Assembly: GCA_905214865.1 (NCBI GenBank)
Contig: CAJMNO010000040.1
Coordinates: forward strand, 1-13,795
DNA: 13,795 nt
Direction: 5' to 3'
Origin: an uncultured bacterium
GTDB lineage: Bacteria > Actinomycetota > Coriobacteriia > Coriobacteriales > Atopobiaceae
The first letter of the stretch is position 1, and every line of letters starts with the position of its first letter. A program made the position numbers and the translations under genes. Positions 1 through 7,064 of this stretch are shown piece after piece. The notes beneath the pieces were generated by a model. It ran no database searches and was not told where the DNA came from. It saw only the letters and a program-made list of their open reading frames with translations.

Positions 1-67
1 CTACGGCAGGCACCTGCGCATGGTCGCCGAGGGCGGCATCGTCCCCAGCGGGAAGTACGAGGACTAG
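1..67 (+). CDS. rfbA: 3' end of probable glucose-1-phosphate thymidylyltransferase (RmlA/RfbA), partial
   Basis: Only the last 21 codons are in the window, in the frame starting at base 2 and ending with TAG at 65-67 (YGRHLRMVAEGG... to ...GKYED). An ending of the form 'YG-x-hydrophobic-L' followed by a short polar tail is usual for RmlA, the enzyme that joins glucose-1-phosphate and dTTP to give dTDP-glucose, the first step to dTDP-L-rhamnose. The fragment is too short to identify alone. The call rests largely on position: rmlB follows on the same strand after 129 bases, and rmlC and rmlD are further downstream, so rmlA is the expected missing member. Another gene is possible. Confidence 0.5.
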   Translation, partial: YGRHLRMVAEGGIVPSGKYED

Positions 68-76
68 GCACCTCGT

Positions 77-142
77 CCCTCTCGCCCAGCGGTGATTCCA
101 TCGAATTGCCCAGCGGCGGGGGAGGCGCGCCCCTCTCGCCCA
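77..142. repeat. Short direct repeats in the rmlA-rmlB gap
   Basis: The 12-mer CCCTCTCGCCCA occurs at 77-88 and 131-142, and GCCCAGCGG at 84-92 and 108-116, all in the 129-base gap between the rmlA tail and rmlB. I see no clear terminator or consensus promoter here, although TAGACT at 143-148 could act as a weak -10. The repeats could be a regulatory site or chance in GC-rich DNA. Confidence 0.3.
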
Positions 143-196
143 TAGACTGGTATCCGCGAAGCAATCCCAGACCCATCCCTTGGAGTGATGCATCAC

Positions 197-1300
197 ATGA
201 AGACCTACCTCGTCACCGGCGGAGCCGGGTTCATTGGCTCCAACTTCGTGCTCTACATGCTGCGCAAGCACGACGACGTGAGGATCGTGAACGTCGACGC
301 CCTGACCTACGCCGGCAACCTCGAGAACCTCACCTCCGTCCAGGATGACCCGCGCTACACCTTCGTGCACGCGGACATCCGCGACAAGGAGGCGATCTCA
401 AAGGTCATCGCCGAGCACAAGCCGGACTACGTGATCAACTTCGCGGCCGAGAGCCACGTTGACCGCTCCATCGCCAACCCCGGCATCTTCGCGGATACCA
501 ACGTGATGGGCACGGTCAACATGCTCAACTGCTGCCGCTCCGCCTGGGACGACGGCAAGGGCGGCTTTGGCGACCACCGGTACCTGCAGGTCGGCACCGA
601 TGAGGTGTACGGCTCGCTCGCGATTCCCGACAAGGTCAACCCCGACGGGAGCCCCGCGGACCCCGAGCACACCGACTACTTCCGCGAGACCACGCCCCTG
701 AACCCGCACAGCCCCTACAGTGCCTCGAAGACCTCCGCGGACCTCTTCGTGAAGGCCTACCACGACACCTACGGGTTCCCCGCGGTCATCACCCGCTGCT
801 CCAACAACTACGGCCCGTACCAGTTCCCCGAGAAGCTCATCCCGCTCATGATCCACAACGCGCTGCAGCACAAGAAGCTCCCCGTGTACGGCGACGGGCT
901 CAACGTGCGCGACTGGCTGTACGTGGACGACCACTGCAAGGCCATCGACATGGTTGCCACCGACGGCCGCCTGGGCGAGGTCTACAACGTGGGCGGGCAC
1001 AACGAGCGCGCCAACATCTACATCGTCAAGACCATCATCGCCGAGGTCTCCAAGGTCACCGGCGACCCCGAGGTCAACGAGGGGCTCATCTCGCACGTCA
1101 CCGACCGCAAGGGACACGACCGCCGCTACGGCATGGCCCCCGACAAGATCAAGGCCGAGCTGGGCTGGTACCCCGAGACCCCGTACGAGAAGGGCATCGT
1201 CAAGACCATCCGCTGGTACCTCGACAACCCCGAGTGGGTCGAGCACGTGACCTCCGGCGCCTACCAGGACTATTATCAGAAGATGTACGCCAACCGATAG
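197..1300 (+). CDS. rfbB: dTDP-glucose 4,6-dehydratase (RmlB/RfbB)
   Basis: This enzyme converts dTDP-glucose to dTDP-4-keto-6-deoxyglucose with bound NAD+, the second step of cytosolic dTDP-L-rhamnose synthesis. The 367-residue product is a full-length extended short-chain dehydrogenase. It has the nucleotide-binding GGAGFIGS at residues 8-15, the catalytic Thr-Asp-Glu at 134-136 (TDEVYG) and the Tyr-x-x-x-Lys pair at Y174/K178 (YSASK), followed by the family's SNNYGPYQFPEK stretch. Start choice: GTG 185 and ATG 188 are in frame upstream, but ATG 197 gives the usual N-terminus MKTYLVTGGAG, and GGAG at 182-185 lies 11 bases before it. It is probably cotranscribed with the partial rmlA upstream. 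A GC-rich hairpin ends the unit at 1330-1364. The family call is secure; only the start is slightly uncertain. Confidence 0.96.
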   Translation: MKTYLVTGGAGFIGSNFVLYMLRKHDDVRIVNVDALTYAGNLENLTSVQDDPRYTFVHADIRDKEAISKVIAEHKPDYVINFAAESHVDRSIANPGIFADTNVMGTVNMLNCCRSAWDDGKGGFGDHRYLQVGTDEVYGSLAIPDKVNPDGSPADPEHTDYFRETTPLNPHSPYSASKTSADLFVKAYHDTYGFPAVITRCSNNYGPYQFPEKLIPLMIHNALQHKKLPVYGDGLNVRDWLYVDDHCKAIDMVATDGRLGEVYNVGGHNERANIYIVKTIIAEVSKVTGDPEVNEGLISHVTDRKGHDRRYGMAPDKIKAELGWYPETPYEKGIVKTIRWYLDNPEWVEHVTSGAYQDYYQKMYANR

Positions 1301-1329
1301 CTGGTAGGGCGAGAAGAGCGACAACTGCG

Positions 1330-1364
1330 GGGGCGGGGCGAATCCATTGGGTCCGCCCCGCCCC
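1330..1364 (+). terminator. Terminator-like hairpin after rmlB
   Basis: GGGGCGGGGCG (1330-1340) and CGCCCCGCCCC (1354-1364) form a perfect 11-bp stem around a 13-base loop, 29 bases after the rmlB stop. The following TTGCTT is only weakly T-rich, so this is either a weak intrinsic terminator or an RNA-stabilising hairpin. It separates rmlB from the repeat cluster beyond it. Confidence 0.65.
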
Positions 1365-1552
1365 TTGCTTGGCATGGGACTGCGTCCGAGGGTCCTCGGG
1401 GATGGTAGCCGCGACGTGCCGGTGCGTGAGAGCGAAGCTGGGGGAATGGCAAAGAAGGGGTCGAATGGCCGGGTGACCGGGGCTTGGGAGACGACCGCTC
1501 CTGGCTGTCTCTCAAGCGTCAGGGTCGGGAGAGTCGTGCGGTATGCCCCGCT

Positions 1553-1599
1553 TGGCGGCGAAGGCCCTGCGTGTGCGCTCATGCGGGAAATTCCTGCCA
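1553..1599. repeat. Palindromic repeat, copy 1 (diverged)
   Basis: A 47-base unit begins TGGCGGCGAAGGCCC and ends GGGAAATTCCTGCCA. The right arm, read on the minus strand, is TGGCAGGAATTTCCCGCATGAG, close to the left arm of the copy at 1903-1950. The left arm is more diverged. A related half-unit without a clear second arm may lie at about 1663-1693. Confidence 0.5.
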
Positions 1600-1717
1600 T
1601 GATTGGATGTCTGATGAACTGGCAACCGGGCGAACGCCATTCGGCTGACGATGGGAACCGTGCGAAAGTGCTCATGGGAGCAATCAGTCGCCAGTTGCCT
1701 CCACCCTCGGGCCCAGG

Positions 1718-1757
1718 TGGCAGCAAAGCCCCGATGTGAGCGTTCCCCATGGGAGGG
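1718..1757. repeat. Palindromic repeat, half copy
   Basis: TGGCAGCAAAGCCCCGATGTG at the left matches the left arm of the copy at 1830-1879 except at one base over 19 bases. The right side (GTTCCCCATGGGAG) is only loosely complementary, so this is a decayed or truncated copy. Confidence 0.45.
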
Positions 1758-1829
1758 GGTCCACGCGGGTGACCCTCATCTGGCGTTTCCCCAGGTGGGA
1801 ACTCGTATGAAACGTCAGTCTCCTGATTC

Positions 1830-1879
1830 ATGGCAGCAAACTCCCGATGTGCGCACACACATCGGGAGCCTGCCGCCAT
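1830..1879. repeat. Palindromic repeat, well-preserved copy
   Basis: A 50-base hairpin unit. An uninterrupted 11-bp core stem, CTCCCGATGTG/CACATCGGGAG, surrounds a 6-base loop and extends outwards to ATGGC.../...GCCAT with three mismatches. All three are A opposite C (transitions), so on the minus strand they would be G-U pairs and the stem would be continuous. Confidence 0.75.
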
Positions 1880-1902
1880 CCGGGAGGGAATGGGCGGCCC
1901 AA

Positions 1903-1950
1903 TGGCAGGAGACTCCCGGCATGAGCACTCGCGTCGGGAGTCCCCTGCCA
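1903..1950. repeat. Palindromic repeat, well-preserved copy
   Basis: TGGCAGGAGACTCCCG (1903-1918) pairs with CGGGAGTCCCCTGCCA (1935-1950): a 16-bp stem with one A-C mismatch around a 16-base loop containing ATGAGCACTC. It shares the TGGCAG...CTCCCG arm with the copy 24 bases upstream. Confidence 0.75.
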
Positions 1951-2006
1951 AGGTCAAAGGCCTGGTCGAGAGCCAACTGGGATGAGGCCCGGCCGCCCGA
2001 CCGCCC

Positions 2007-2054
2007 TGGCGGCGGGGGCCTGACGTGAGTGCTCATTTCGGGAGTTCGTTGCCA
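2007..2054. repeat. Palindromic repeat, copy in opposite orientation
   Basis: A 48-base unit. TGGCGGCGGG (2007-2016) pairs along its whole length with TTCGTTGCCA (2045-2054) if G-T pairs are allowed. On the minus strand the unit reads TGGCAACGAACTCCCG then ATGAGCACTC, matching the copy at 1903-1950, which shows it is the same family inverted. Confidence 0.6.
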
Positions 2055-2348
2055 GCTGGCCTGTCAAAGAAGGGACCGGCCGGCGCCTCGCGCCACCCCC
2101 GGCTGACAAGCGCTCGGGGAAGGGGGCGAGGGTCACCGACCGCGCGGGGAGGGGCCGCCCGGGCGGGAGGGAACCCCCTCCGTCCCCAGGCCGCCGATTC
2201 CCCCGCGCGAGTGGCGCGGCTCGCGGCGCGGGGGGCGGGACGCGGGCGGGACCCCGGGGCGCCCGCCGGAGGCTCCGCCCCGCGTGCGCGCCCGCCGCGT
2301 GGTCTCCGGCATGGGCCTCGCGCGCCGGCGCGTCCGCCCCGTTGGCGG

Positions 2349-2368
2349 GGCGCGGGAGCTCCCGCGCC
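2349..2368. repeat. Perfect 20-bp GC palindrome
   Basis: GGCGCGGGAG is followed directly by its reverse complement CTCCCGCGCC. It lies just before the 73-bp tandem repeat. It has no spacer, so it is a poor RNA hairpin but a good cruciform or dimeric protein site. Confidence 0.5.
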
Positions 2369-2379
2369 GACGGAAAGCG

Positions 2380-2525
2380 CATCCCGCGCGTACGCGTGGG
2401 GCGAGCTTTCTGGCATCCGGGCACTCGAGGTGGGGCAGCTCGTCAGAAACTCTGTCGCGCGTGTACGCGCGGGGTGAGCTTTCTGGCATCCGGGCGCTGG
2501 AGGTGGGGCAGCCCGTCGGAAACTC
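2380..2525. repeat. 73-bp tandem duplication containing palindromes
   Basis: Units 2380-2452 and 2453-2525 align without gaps at 63 of 73 positions by hand count; eight of the ten differences are transitions. Each unit contains an imperfect palindrome centred on CGCGTACGCG or GTGTACGC, with arms GAAA(G/C).../...GCTTTCTGG, then a shared spacer GGCATCCGGGCRCTSGAGG leading into GAAACTC. A third palindrome follows at once, so the tandem unit is one palindrome plus spacer. Confidence 0.75.
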
Positions 2526-2560
2526 CGCCCCATGTGTACACGCGGGATGAGGCTTCTGAC
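2515..2560. repeat. 46-bp palindromic repeat
   Basis: Left arm GTCGGAAACTCC... and right arm ...GGCTTCTGAC meet at the perfect centre GTGTACAC. Aligning each arm (27 positions, which overlap at the centre) with the reverse complement of the other gives eight differences, every one a transition. It is a sibling of the copy at 2619-2664. Confidence 0.7.
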
Positions 2561-2618
2561 GTATGACCGTCCCGCGGTGGCGTTCCCCCAGTTGAAAGGC
2601 AATCGGAATCCTGACTTT

Positions 2619-2664
2619 GCCAGAAACCCCACTTCGTGTGTACACACGGGATGGGGTTTCTGGC
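2619..2664. repeat. Near-perfect 46-bp palindromic repeat
   Basis: GCCAGAAACCCCA (2619-2631) and TGGGGTTTCTGGC (2652-2664) are exact reverse complements, and the centre CGTGTGTACACACG (2635-2648) is itself a perfect palindrome. Only three base pairs between them (CTT opposite GGA) are imperfect, and two of these are T-G. This is the best-preserved member of the cluster. Confidence 0.85.
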
Positions 2665-2677
2665 CAGGTAGGGCTTT

Positions 2678-2713
2678 GGAGGTTGGCTGGCATCTCGGGT
2701 CGTGCCAACCTCC
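2678..2713. repeat. Hairpin with 10-bp perfect stem
   Basis: GGAGGTTGGC (2678-2687) and GCCAACCTCC (2704-2713) pair perfectly around a 16-base loop. It follows the 46-bp palindrome by 13 bases and closes the cluster. No T-run follows on either strand, so I do not call it a terminator. Confidence 0.55.
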
Positions 2714-2756
2714 GTGACGGCGGGAGCCCGTGCCGTTCCGAGGACTACGGAGGGGG

Positions 2757-2800
2757 CATCTCCCTAAGAGGGCAGTCCAACTGCGGAGATGTGGCCCTCT
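2757..2800. other. Overlapping self-complementary segments
   Basis: CATCTCC (2757-2763) pairs with GGAGATG (2785-2791), enclosing the small hairpin GCAGT-CCA-ACTGC (2772-2784). AGAGGGC (2767-2773) pairs with GCCCTCT (2794-2800). The two long pairings interleave, so they form either alternative hairpins or a pseudoknot. The site is about 80-120 bases beyond the stop of the minus-strand glycosyltransferase, so it could act in its 3' transcript. No T-run is present. Confidence 0.35.
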
Positions 2801-2878
2801 CCTCTTCTTTGACTAACGGATGTCCTCACATCTTGCATTTGCGCGTGGGCATCCGGTGTGCCCCCCAGATAGGCCCGC

Positions 2879-4930
2879 TCAGTCCTCGTCCCCGCGCAGG
2901 CGGAACAGGCCGTCCGGGGACCACGAGGCACTGTAGTACGGGTCGCGGGTGCGGAACTCCGCGGGGAACATCCCAAGCAGACGCTCCTGCTGACGTCCCC
3001 ATGCCTTCGTCTCCTCGTCGTCGAACGGGGCCGCAGCCGGGGGCAGGCACCGTGCCACGTGGGCCATGGGGGCGATGCAGGTCCCAAGCCCGAGCCTGCC
3101 CGCCTGGATGCAGAGGGCGACCGCCCAGTTGGTCTCGTCCAGCCCGGAGACGGCGCCTCCAACGGCCTGGAAGATCTCTCGCCTGAACAGCACGCACTCT
3201 CCCGAGACCGCGCTGAGGTCGTGTGGGAGCACCAGGTAGCCCTTGCCCGTGCCGTAGAACGACTCCAGGAAGCGCCCGATGGGGACCGCGCCCCCGCGCT
3301 GGAGGGTCATCCCCGCGCACTGGATCGTGCCGTCCGGGCACAGGACCTTGGTCCCGGCGATGGCATGCCCCCGCCGCACGGCAAGGGAGAGGAGCTGCTC
3401 CACCAGGTCGGGGCTCTGAACCACCACGTCGCTCGCCACCACGAGGACGTAGTCGCCCGTCGTCCGTGCGACGCCCTCGTTGACGCAGTCGGCATAGTCC
3501 TCCCCGAGGGTGCCGACCTGTGGGATAAGCTCCAGGTTGGGCCAGGTGAGGATGTCGCGCAGGCCCTGCGCCCTGGCCTCGGCGGCGGGCTGGTCCATGC
3601 CCATAACGACGGCGGAGACGAGCGGCGGCTCGGGGAAGTCGAGCGTGAAGCGGTAGCAGTGCGGCATGGTGGGGATGCTCTCGACCTTTGCGGGGAGCCC
3701 GAGGTCGCCCAGGTGGTCCTCGATCGCCAGGCGACCCGCCTCGAACGACTCCGCCTTGGCAACCGCCGAGTTTGCAGTGGAGCCGGGGTGCGCGCGCCAG
3801 TGGTAGAGCACCTTGGGCACATGGCCCACATGGCGCGCCCTGCTGCCCGCGACGAGGGTGAGGCGATGGTCCTGCGCCCCGTCGTAGCGACTGTAGAAGC
3901 CGTCCACCAGCTCGCGCCGCATGGTCAGCATGTGGCAGACGTAGTTGTTGGTCTCCTCCTGCACGAGCGACCAGTCGGACTTGAACGCGGGGCGGCGGTA
4001 CGTGCCGTCCACGAGGAGGTCCTCGTCGCAGTAGATCATGTCGGTGGAGGGGTCCTCCCTCACGCGCATGGCGTACTCAAAGAGGATGTTGGGCTCCAGC
4101 ACGTCGTCGTGGTCGAAGAACGCGATCCAGTCGCCCTTCGCCGCCCTGACCCCGGCCTCGGTGTTCTTGGAGATGCCCAGGTTGTGGTCGAGGGTCACGA
4201 CCGTCACGCGCGCGTCCGACGCCGCTATTCTCGCAACCTCGCGGGACAGGTCGACGTCCTGGGGCGTCGAGTTGACCATCACGAGCTCCAGGTGCGGGTA
4301 GGTCTGGCCAAGGACCGAGTCGGCCATCTCGACCAGGTAGGGGACGGGCGTGTGGTACAGCGGCACCACGACCGAGAAGAGCGGGCCCTCGTCCCAGCGG
4401 GCTGCCTCCCTCCGCTGGGCATCCAGCTGCCGGTCGGTGGCCCGGTGAGAGCGGAACCAGGCGTCGTACGCCGCGTCCGCCTCCGCCGGCGTGTAGCCCC
4501 TCAGGCTCTCGCAAGCCATGCGGGTGAGCTCCGGCTCACCCAGCGGAACGGACGTGCCGGGAAGGTGACCGGTCCTGTCTCCCACGACGAGGGCGCTGGG
4601 AATCCCGAGCGTGGGGGAGGGGAGCGAGAGGAGCACGGTCAGCGAGCGCGTGCCGTCGTCCGCCTGGTCCAGGCGCATCCTCATCACCTCGGACGGGACC
4701 TCCTCGCGAAGCGAGCGGTCCGCGTACTCCAGGCTGGCGAAGGGGGCGAGGCCCGCGGGGTCCAGGTCACCGATGCCGGGGAAGCGTACCAGCACGTGCA
4801 GGTGCTCCGCCTCCAGGCTCACCGCCTGGACCGAGGCGACCTCGGGCCTTGGGTAGGCGTGCCTTCTCGCCCTGAGCACCACGCTTCTTGCCTGCCTGCC
4901 CAGTGCGGTTCCCTTGAGCCTCTGGAGCAT
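2879..4930 (-). CDS. Large family-2 glycosyltransferase with two GT-A-like halves
   Basis: A 683-residue cytosolic, probably membrane-peripheral sugar transferase; I see no signal peptide or transmembrane segment. Residues 1-180 form an N-terminal domain I do not recognise. Residues 184-390 are a typical GT2 domain: SVVVPLYHTP, then SVLGQTYPHLELV, the metal-binding region DHDD at 273-276, YCDED at 300-304, and GAQDHRLTL with VLYHWRAHPGS at 374-384. Residues 436-683 look like a second GT2 fold, but its metal motif is degenerate (VVASDVVV, residues 497-504), so this half may bind rather than catalyse. The same layout occurs in the gene at 7135-9156, so the two are paralogues. It is the only minus-strand glycan gene here, divergent from the galactofuranosyltransferase with a 203-base gap. 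Start ATG 4930 is preceded by a GAGGGGG ribosome site. Donor and acceptor cannot be told from sequence; rhamnose is a reasonable guess from context. Confidence 0.85.
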   Translation of the reverse strand: MLQRLKGTALGRQARSVVLRARRHAYPRPEVASVQAVSLEAEHLHVLVRFPGIGDLDPAGLAPFASLEYADRSLREEVPSEVMRMRLDQADDGTRSLTVLLSLPSPTLGIPSALVVGDRTGHLPGTSVPLGEPELTRMACESLRGYTPAEADAAYDAWFRSHRATDRQLDAQRREAARWDEGPLFSVVVPLYHTPVPYLVEMADSVLGQTYPHLELVMVNSTPQDVDLSREVARIAASDARVTVVTLDHNLGISKNTEAGVRAAKGDWIAFFDHDDVLEPNILFEYAMRVREDPSTDMIYCDEDLLVDGTYRRPAFKSDWSLVQEETNNYVCHMLTMRRELVDGFYSRYDGAQDHRLTLVAGSRARHVGHVPKVLYHWRAHPGSTANSAVAKAESFEAGRLAIEDHLGDLGLPAKVESIPTMPHCYRFTLDFPEPPLVSAVVMGMDQPAAEARAQGLRDILTWPNLELIPQVGTLGEDYADCVNEGVARTTGDYVLVVASDVVVQSPDLVEQLLSLAVRRGHAIAGTKVLCPDGTIQCAGMTLQRGGAVPIGRFLESFYGTGKGYLVLPHDLSAVSGECVLFRREIFQAVGGAVSGLDETNWAVALCIQAGRLGLGTCIAPMAHVARCLPPAAAPFDDEETKAWGRQQERLLGMFPAEFRTRDPYYSASWSPDGLFRLRGDED

Positions 4931-5133
4931 GTGTCCCCCTCGTCACGTATGCGCTAACCCCCTCATCGTAGGGTGTCGTGTCCGCCGCAGCCCGCTCTTC
5001 CGCCCTCGACCGCCAGATATCCATCCGCGCCGCCCGCATTCCTACGGGGGTTATTTCTTGAAAACGCCCCCACAGGGGAGGAAGCCCATCGGACGCCTGT
5101 TAGGGTGTATGCCGAGATAACGAGGGGAGAGAC
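4931..5133. promoter_or_regulatory. Divergent promoter region between two glycosyltransferase genes
   Basis: This 203-base gap must hold the start signals for both flanking genes. On the minus strand TACGAT (4970-4965) is a plausible -10 about 35 bases from the start codon, without a clear -35. On the plus strand TGTTAGGGT ending at 5106 resembles an extended -10 about 28 bases before ATG 5134. GGGGG (5046-5050) and CCCCC (5067-5071) could pair around TTGAAA. None of these matches consensus well. Confidence 0.35.
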
Positions 5134-7029
5134 ATGATCAGGCACAAGCTCGCCAACATACTCCTGGACGACGCAACGCAGTTCCTCCAGCAGCCCACGC
5201 TGCTCCACAGGTCCACCTCCGCTGTCACCCGCTCCGAGGGTGACGCCTGGCTCCTGGGGCCGCGCGGTACCCACGACTTCACCACGTTCTTCAACGCGCT
5301 CTCGGTGAGCCGGTGGAGGGAGTACACCATCGCCCGCAACTTCCACCTCCACCTGGAGGTGCGCGGTGGCGCGTTCACCCTGTCGCTCACGCGCGCCAAC
5401 GGCTTCAGCTGGGAGGCGGAGCCGGTCGAGGGGAGCGCGCTCGAGGTCCCGGCGTCGGACGAGTGGCATGTCATCGAGCTCGACCTCCCCAACGACCCCG
5501 ACGACACCGTCGAGGCGTTCGCCGTGTCCATTGAGGGCGACGAGGGCGTCCTCGTCCGTGACTCCTACTACTACGCCGAGGTGGACGAGGACAGGGTCCG
5601 CGACGTTGAGCTTGCCCTCTGCACCACGACCTTCAGGAAGGAGAGCTACATCCTGCGCAACGTCGACCTGGTGAAGAGGTACGTCCTGGGCTCCGACGAG
5701 CCGGTCGCGGCACACTTCACCCAGCACGTGGTCGACAACGGGAGGACGCTCGACGTCGAGGCGCTCCAGACCGACCGGGTGCGCATTCACCCCAACGACA
5801 ACGTGGGCGGCTCGGGCGGCTACGCCCGTGGGATGATCGAGGCGCTGCGCCAGGAGCCGAGGGCGACCCACGTGCTCCTCATGGACGACGACGTGCTCGT
5901 CTCTCCCGAGAGCATCATCCGCACCTACGCGCTGCTGCAGATCGTGGACGACGAGCACGCCGACCGGTTCGTGGAGGGTGCGATGATGGACCTCTTCGAG
6001 CCCGACGTGAGGTGGGAGGACATAGGCTACGTCACCTACTACGGCGACTGCGTCCCCCTCAAGCCGTCCGCCCACATGGGGCAGGTGCACTCCGTCGCCA
6101 CCAACGAGATGGACCAGGCAAGGTCGAGCCTCCCCGGCCATGGGGACCAGTCCCAGCAGTACGGCGGCTGGTGGTACTGCGTCATCCCCGTCACGGCGAT
6201 CGAGGAGCACGGCCTGCCCCTGCCCCTGTTCGTGCGGTACGACGACATCGAGTACGCCCTCCGCTGCAAGGCGCGCTTCATGACCATGAACGGGATCTGC
6301 CTGTGGCACCCCTCGTTCGTGCGTCGCTACAGCGCTGCGGTCGAGCGCTACCAGGTCACCAGGAACGCGCTCGTGGCGCAGTACGCCACCGGCGTGGCGC
6401 CCATGGCCGACTTCGTGGACCACATGTTCCACCTGGTCCAGCTGGAGCTCAAGAAGTTCAACTACACCAACGCAGAGCTCGTCCTGGACGGGTTCGAGGA
6501 CTTCCTCAAGGGGCCCGCGTTCCTGGAGCAGCCCGGAAACGCCGAGCGCGCCTTCATGGCCGCGAACAGGCGGGCGGAGCAGCTCGTACCCTTCTCTGAG
6601 CTGCGCAGGCAGTGCAAGGAGCAGGGCATCGACCTGAGTGCGATCTACGAGGTCGACGGCATGAAGCGGGCCGACGCGATCGAGAGGAGGTCGTTCCCGC
6701 AGCGCCTGGAGGACTACCTCAGCTTCAACGGCCAGCGGGTCGACCTGGGGTACGTGCAGAAGGGGACCGCCGCGATCATCGACGTCGCCGGCTGGCTGTA
6801 CCCCGCCGACCTCATCCGGCGCAAGGACACCATCGTGGCCGTGGACCTCGAGAACCAGCGCGGCGTCATACGGCACCTCGACAGGGACCGCTTCAAGGCC
6901 GTGTGGGGTCGCTGGCAGGAGGATCTCAAGCGCCTCAAGGCGAACGAGGCTAGGCTGCGCGAGGCGTACTCCGCCGCCGCCCCGCGCATGACCTCCCGCG
7001 AGTTCTGGGAGTCCTACCTCGGGATCTAG
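5134..7029 (+). CDS. GlfT2-like galactofuranosyltransferase
   Basis: A 631-residue protein resembling mycobacterial GlfT2, the family-2 enzyme that polymerises galactofuranose from UDP-Galf and is 637 residues long in M. tuberculosis. The order of parts agrees: an N-terminal beta-rich domain (about residues 30-150), the start of the GT-A fold (ELALCTTTFRKES, 159-171), NDNVGGSGGYARGM (221-234), the metal site MDDD (250-253), the acceptor-pocket WW pair at 346-347 (GGWWYCVIP), the putative catalytic FVRYDDIEYALR with D370/D371, then ICLWHPSF with H392, and a helical C-terminus. By family knowledge these correspond to the DDD, Trp-Trp, Asp-Asp and His of GlfT2. ATG 5134 has a strong GAGGGGAG site just upstream. 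It starts the plus-strand run leading to rmlC and rmlD. UDP-galactopyranose mutase, needed for the donor, is not in the window. Polymerase versus single-sugar transferase cannot be decided here. Confidence 0.85.
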   Translation: MIRHKLANILLDDATQFLQQPTLLHRSTSAVTRSEGDAWLLGPRGTHDFTTFFNALSVSRWREYTIARNFHLHLEVRGGAFTLSLTRANGFSWEAEPVEGSALEVPASDEWHVIELDLPNDPDDTVEAFAVSIEGDEGVLVRDSYYYAEVDEDRVRDVELALCTTTFRKESYILRNVDLVKRYVLGSDEPVAAHFTQHVVDNGRTLDVEALQTDRVRIHPNDNVGGSGGYARGMIEALRQEPRATHVLLMDDDVLVSPESIIRTYALLQIVDDEHADRFVEGAMMDLFEPDVRWEDIGYVTYYGDCVPLKPSAHMGQVHSVATNEMDQARSSLPGHGDQSQQYGGWWYCVIPVTAIEEHGLPLPLFVRYDDIEYALRCKARFMTMNGICLWHPSFVRRYSAAVERYQVTRNALVAQYATGVAPMADFVDHMFHLVQLELKKFNYTNAELVLDGFEDFLKGPAFLEQPGNAERAFMAANRRAEQLVPFSELRRQCKEQGIDLSAIYEVDGMKRADAIERRSFPQRLEDYLSFNGQRVDLGYVQKGTAAIIDVAGWLYPADLIRRKDTIVAVDLENQRGVIRHLDRDRFKAVWGRWQEDLKRLKANEARLREAYSAAAPRMTSREFWESYLGI

Positions 7030-7064
7030 CCGCCGCGCGCTCGCGGATGAGCCTGGGCGGGGCG

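Larger units (their letters stand above)
1301..2878. other. Gene-free convergent intergenic region rich in palindromes
   Basis: About 1.6 kb lies between the 3' ends of rmlB (plus strand) and a glycosyltransferase (minus strand). Several open frames cross it on both strands, but none has a convincing ribosome site, protein family or start. Their predicted proteins are low-complexity Arg/Pro/Ala/Gly strings that repeat because the DNA repeats. From 1365 to 1552 I see nothing definite. From 1553 to 2713 there is a cluster of related palindromic elements, listed separately. About 2080-2370 is extremely GC-rich and full of short self-complementary runs. Convergent 3' ends are a usual place for repetitive extragenic palindromes. 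Confidence 0.75.

Noticed and set aside
398..1957. 519-codon open frame on the minus strand opposite rmlB
   Set aside because: Antisense shadow of a GC-rich gene; the product is low-complexity Val/Gly/Asp-rich with no family resemblance, while the plus strand encodes a clear RmlB.
1553..2713. CRISPR array
   Set aside because: Units are palindromes in both orientations with variable spacing, and the inter-unit spacer of the tandem copies is itself repeated; there are no unique spacers of constant length and no cas gene in the window.
2678..2713. Hairpin considered as terminator of the minus-strand glycosyltransferase
   Set aside because: Strong stem, but no T-run on either strand and about 165 bases from the stop codon.
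1954..3341. Several overlapping open frames of 60-200 codons on both strands in and around the repeat cluster
   Set aside because: Their repeated peptide blocks come from the DNA palindromes; they lack ribosome sites and family resemblance, and no frame is preferred.
3059..4957. 632-codon plus-strand frame opposite the minus-strand glycosyltransferase
   Set aside because: Antisense shadow: repetitive Val/Glu/Arg/His composition and no motifs, whereas the minus strand has intact GT2 motifs and a ribosome site.
4963..6876. 637-codon minus-strand frame opposite the galactofuranosyltransferase
   Set aside because: Shadow caused by GC-rich third positions; no recognisable domain.
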